Assembly: GCA_963713085.1 (NCBI GenBank)
Contig: CAVQKQ010000026.1
Coordinates: forward strand, 1 to 64,000
Direction: 5' to 3'
Source: PFJX01 sp963713085
GTDB lineage: Bacteria; Pseudomonadota; Gammaproteobacteria; Burkholderiales; Thiobacillaceae
DNA length: 64,000 bases
In this document: positions 62,340 to 64,000 of the stretch, in pieces
How positions within the stretch are numbered: position 1 is the stretch's first letter
Layout of the letters: every line of letters starts with the position of its first letter
Program-made: the position numbers and the translations under genes
Notes under the pieces: generated by a model
What the model saw: the letters and a program-made list of their open reading frames with translations, nothing else
Database searches by the model: none
Told to the model about the DNA's origin: nothing

Positions 62340-62817
62340 GGACGGGGAGGCGGAGATCCTGCCCGAGGCCGTGGACGGCCTGGTGCGCCAGGCCATGGCC
62401 GATTACCGGAGCGACCCGGTCGGGTCGGATTTTCTGCTGCGCTATGCCTGCAGCCAGGCCGCGGACCCCTTGCCCCTGTATCGCGTGCTCTACAAGTTCT
62501 ACAACCGCCAGCGCCACTTCGAGCCCGCCGGGGAGTTCGCCCGCGCCGCCCTGGACGAGGCCGCAAGGCGGGGCGATCTGCCGGCGGACGTTGCGGATTG
62601 GAGCCCGGAAATGCTGGACGACCTGGAGCCGGGCCTGGCCAGCCAGGTCCTGCTGGCCCTGAAGGCCCTGGCCTTCATTGGTTTGCGCGGAGGCGACGAG
62701 GCGGGGGCGGGCCGCCATCTGGAGATCCTGCAGCGGCTGGACCCGGCGGACGGCAGTGGCGTGTCCGTGGTCACTGCCCTGGCCGAATCGCTCCGGCGGG
62801 AGGGGCATGCCGCCTAG
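62332..62817 (+). CDS. helical-repeat (TPR-like) nif-cluster protein, 161 aa
   Basis: A 161-residue soluble protein coupled to the SagB-like gene (8-base overlap). Helix pairs such as FLLRYACSQAADPLPLYRVLYKFYNRQRHFEPAGEFARAAL and AGRHLEILQRLDPADG resemble TPR units, suggesting a binding or scaffold role. The gene closes the NifA-promoted nifZ operon. Not a family I can name. Confidence 0.75.
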   Translation: MTEDGEAEILPEAVDGLVRQAMADYRSDPVGSDFLLRYACSQAADPLPLYRVLYKFYNRQRHFEPAGEFARAALDEAARRGDLPADVADWSPEMLDDLEPGLASQVLLALKALAFIGLRGGDEAGAGRHLEILQRLDPADGSGVSVVTALAESLRREGHAA

Positions 62818-62838
62818 GAGCGGACCCTCCGGTCCGCA

Positions 62839-64000
62839 TTATTTCTTCTCCGTCGGCTTGCAGACGTAGATCGTGATCGGCTGGTGTTCGGCCACCTCGA
62901 TCTTGCTGAGCTGGCTGACCACCGCCTGGTCCACCACGTAGCCCTTGGCCAGCAGCATGTAGCCGTCCCGGTGCATCAGGTCCCGGGACAGGACCATGCC
63001 GGGTGCCAGGCTGCTGGGACGCATAGGGATCTCGTCGATGACGTTGCGCAGTTGCTCGGTCAGGATCGGCAGGTAGCGGTCGATGACGGCGGGGTCGTAG
63101 CGTTTGCCCTTGTTTTCCATCAGGTAGGCCAGGGCTTCGCTGGGGCGCATCGGCTGCTGGGTCATGATGCCGCTGGTCAGAGCGTCGTATTCATTGGCGG
63201 CGGCCAGGATCCGGCTGCCCATGGGGATGGCCAGCCCGGCCAGATGGTCCGGGTAGCCGCTGCCGTCGTAGTTTTCGTGGTGGTGGCGGATCAGCTTGGC
63301 CGCGCCCCTGAGTTGCTCAATCTGCATCAGGGCCTGTTCGCCCCGCACGGGATGGTGCATGAGCTCCGCGCGCATTTCAGCGGTAAGGGCGCTCAGGGGA
63401 CGGTCCAGGGCCGCGTCTGGCATGCCGATCTTGCCGATGTCGTGGAGCAGGGCGGCGAACAGCACGTTCTGCTGTTCGGCCTCGTCCAGTTCCATCATCC
63501 GGGCCAGGATGCGGGCATGGTCGGCCACCCGGCGGGCATGGCCAGACAGGTTCATACCGCGCATTTCCACCAGTCCGGCGAAGGCCTGCACGGTGCCGAC
63601 AAAGCCGATCTTGAGCTTGCCGTGGGCGGACTGAACCATCTTCAGGGCCTTCTTCAGGTCCTCGGTGCGTTCCGCCACCTTTTGCTCCAGGCCGGCGTTT
63701 AGGGCGCGCAGTTCCGCGTTCTGGGCCTCCACCACCGAATTCAGCCGGCCGTTTTCACGTTCCAGGCGCTTGCGTTCCAGGGCTTCACGCACGATGAGGA
63801 CGATCTCGTTGTCGTCCCAGGGCTTGTTGATGTAGCGATAGATTTCGCCCTTGTTGATGGCGGCGATGGTGGCCTCGATGTCGGCGTAGCCGGTCAGCAG
63901 GATGCGGATGGTTTCGGGCCAGCGCTGACGCACCTGTTCCAGAAAGCGGGCCCCGTCCATCACCGGCATGCGCATGTCGGAGATGACCAGATCGACGTTT
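62839..64000 (-). CDS. response regulator with HD-GYP domain (N-terminus outside window)
   Basis: Partial: the frame continues past the right edge. The receiver domain is cut before its first strands; SDMRMPVMDGARFLEQ holds the phosphoacceptor Asp (just upstream of the first in-window ATG), with Thr in LLTGYAD and Lys in YINKPWDD. A coiled linker (residues LEREN to KMVQSAHGKLK) leads to the HD-GYP phosphodiesterase: HARRVADHARILARMM, LLHDIGKIGMPD and HHHENYDGSGYPDHLAGLAIP. Cyclic-di-GMP hydrolysis is expected. Convergent with the nifZ operon. Confidence 0.92.
   Translation of the reverse strand, partial: NVDLVISDMRMPVMDGARFLEQVRQRWPETIRILLTGYADIEATIAAINKGEIYRYINKPWDDNEIVLIVREALERKRLERENGRLNSVVEAQNAELRALNAGLEQKVAERTEDLKKALKMVQSAHGKLKIGFVGTVQAFAGLVEMRGMNLSGHARRVADHARILARMMELDEAEQQNVLFAALLHDIGKIGMPDAALDRPLSALTAEMRAELMHHPVRGEQALMQIEQLRGAAKLIRHHHENYDGSGYPDHLAGLAIPMGSRILAAANEYDALTSGIMTQQPMRPSEALAYLMENKGKRYDPAVIDRYLPILTEQLRNVIDEIPMRPSSLAPGMVLSRDLMHRDGYMLLAKGYVVDQAVVSQLSKIEVAEHQPITIYVCKPTEKK

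Overview
The window reads as a chromosomal segment of a GC-rich, nitrogen-fixing betaproteobacterium. A Rhodocyclales-like lineage is my best guess from gene content and order (DUF2863, uvrC-pgsA-tRNA-Gly-tRNA-Cys, draT divergent from nifHDK, nafY, modEABC, LRV protein); this is inference, with no database search behind it. Most of the sequence carries nif and nif-accessory genes.

Layout. (1) 1-5,312: an accessory island with an AT-rich core, lying against the 3' end of a tRNA-Cys gene. It holds two small membrane-protein genes with duplicated leaders, a SIR2-domain/TPR defence-like gene split by one frameshift, a tyrosine integrase broken by three frameshifts, and a Panacea-type toxin-antitoxin pair. 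(2) 5,472-13,529: housekeeping genes on the minus strand (tRNA-Cys, tRNA-Gly, pgsA, uvrC, a 4-OT-like tautomerase, a uracil-DNA glycosylase gene interrupted by a palindromic repeat, DUF2863, a CDF metal exporter, nagZ, acpS, EI24). (3) 13,595-24,002: draT divergent from nifHDK, nifT, a 2[4Fe-4S] ferredoxin, nafY, a small nif ORF, then modE and modABC. (4) 24,018-34,300: a YjdM-like protein, a 2,496-residue Gly-rich autotransporter, and a decayed zone (truncated AAA+ ATPase, a broken small membrane-protein gene, a dispersed repeat, paired palindromes). (5) 34,301-41,162: an Fsr-like MFS transporter, an acetyltransferase, a NifA-type promoter driving an LRV FeS protein operon, an ion transporter, and nifE. 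(6) 41,164-46,210: non-nif genes (DASS-type anion transporter, HDOD, CorA, helix-hairpin-helix protein) separating nifE from nifN. (7) 46,393-51,157: nifN, nifX, rseC-like, NifX-associated DUF269, CCE_0567-like, fdxB, a FeSI-type 2Fe-2S ferredoxin and two unrecognised nif-associated genes. (8) 51,298-56,572: an Rrf2 regulator with sufBCD, sufU, a DUF59 protein and a Rieske ferredoxin, but no sufS. (9) 56,756-62,817: a transglutaminase/DUF2126 pair, a frameshifted membrane protein, then a NifA-promoted operon of nifZ, a SagB-like double nitroreductase and a helical-repeat protein. (10) 62,839-end: an HD-GYP response regulator cut by the window edge.

How it fits together. Five transcription starts (nifH, the LRV operon, nifE, nifN, nifZ) carry a TGT-N10-ACA NifA site upstream of a -24/-12 sigma-54 promoter; the nifZ promoter has an imperfect -12 box. 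NifDK and NifH form nitrogenase; NifE, NifN, NifX and NafY serve FeMo-cofactor assembly and delivery; ModABC, under ModE control, supplies molybdate; the ferredoxins feed electrons; the Suf genes can supply FeS clusters; DraT can switch NifH off by ADP-ribosylation. nifA, nifB, nifU, nifS, nifV and draG are not in the window.

A family of short palindromic CTCTCCCC/GGGGAGAG repeats is scattered through the nif intergenic spaces. One copy breaks the uracil-DNA glycosylase gene and another is inserted in frame inside the SagB-like protein. Two further repeat families occur in at least one place each.
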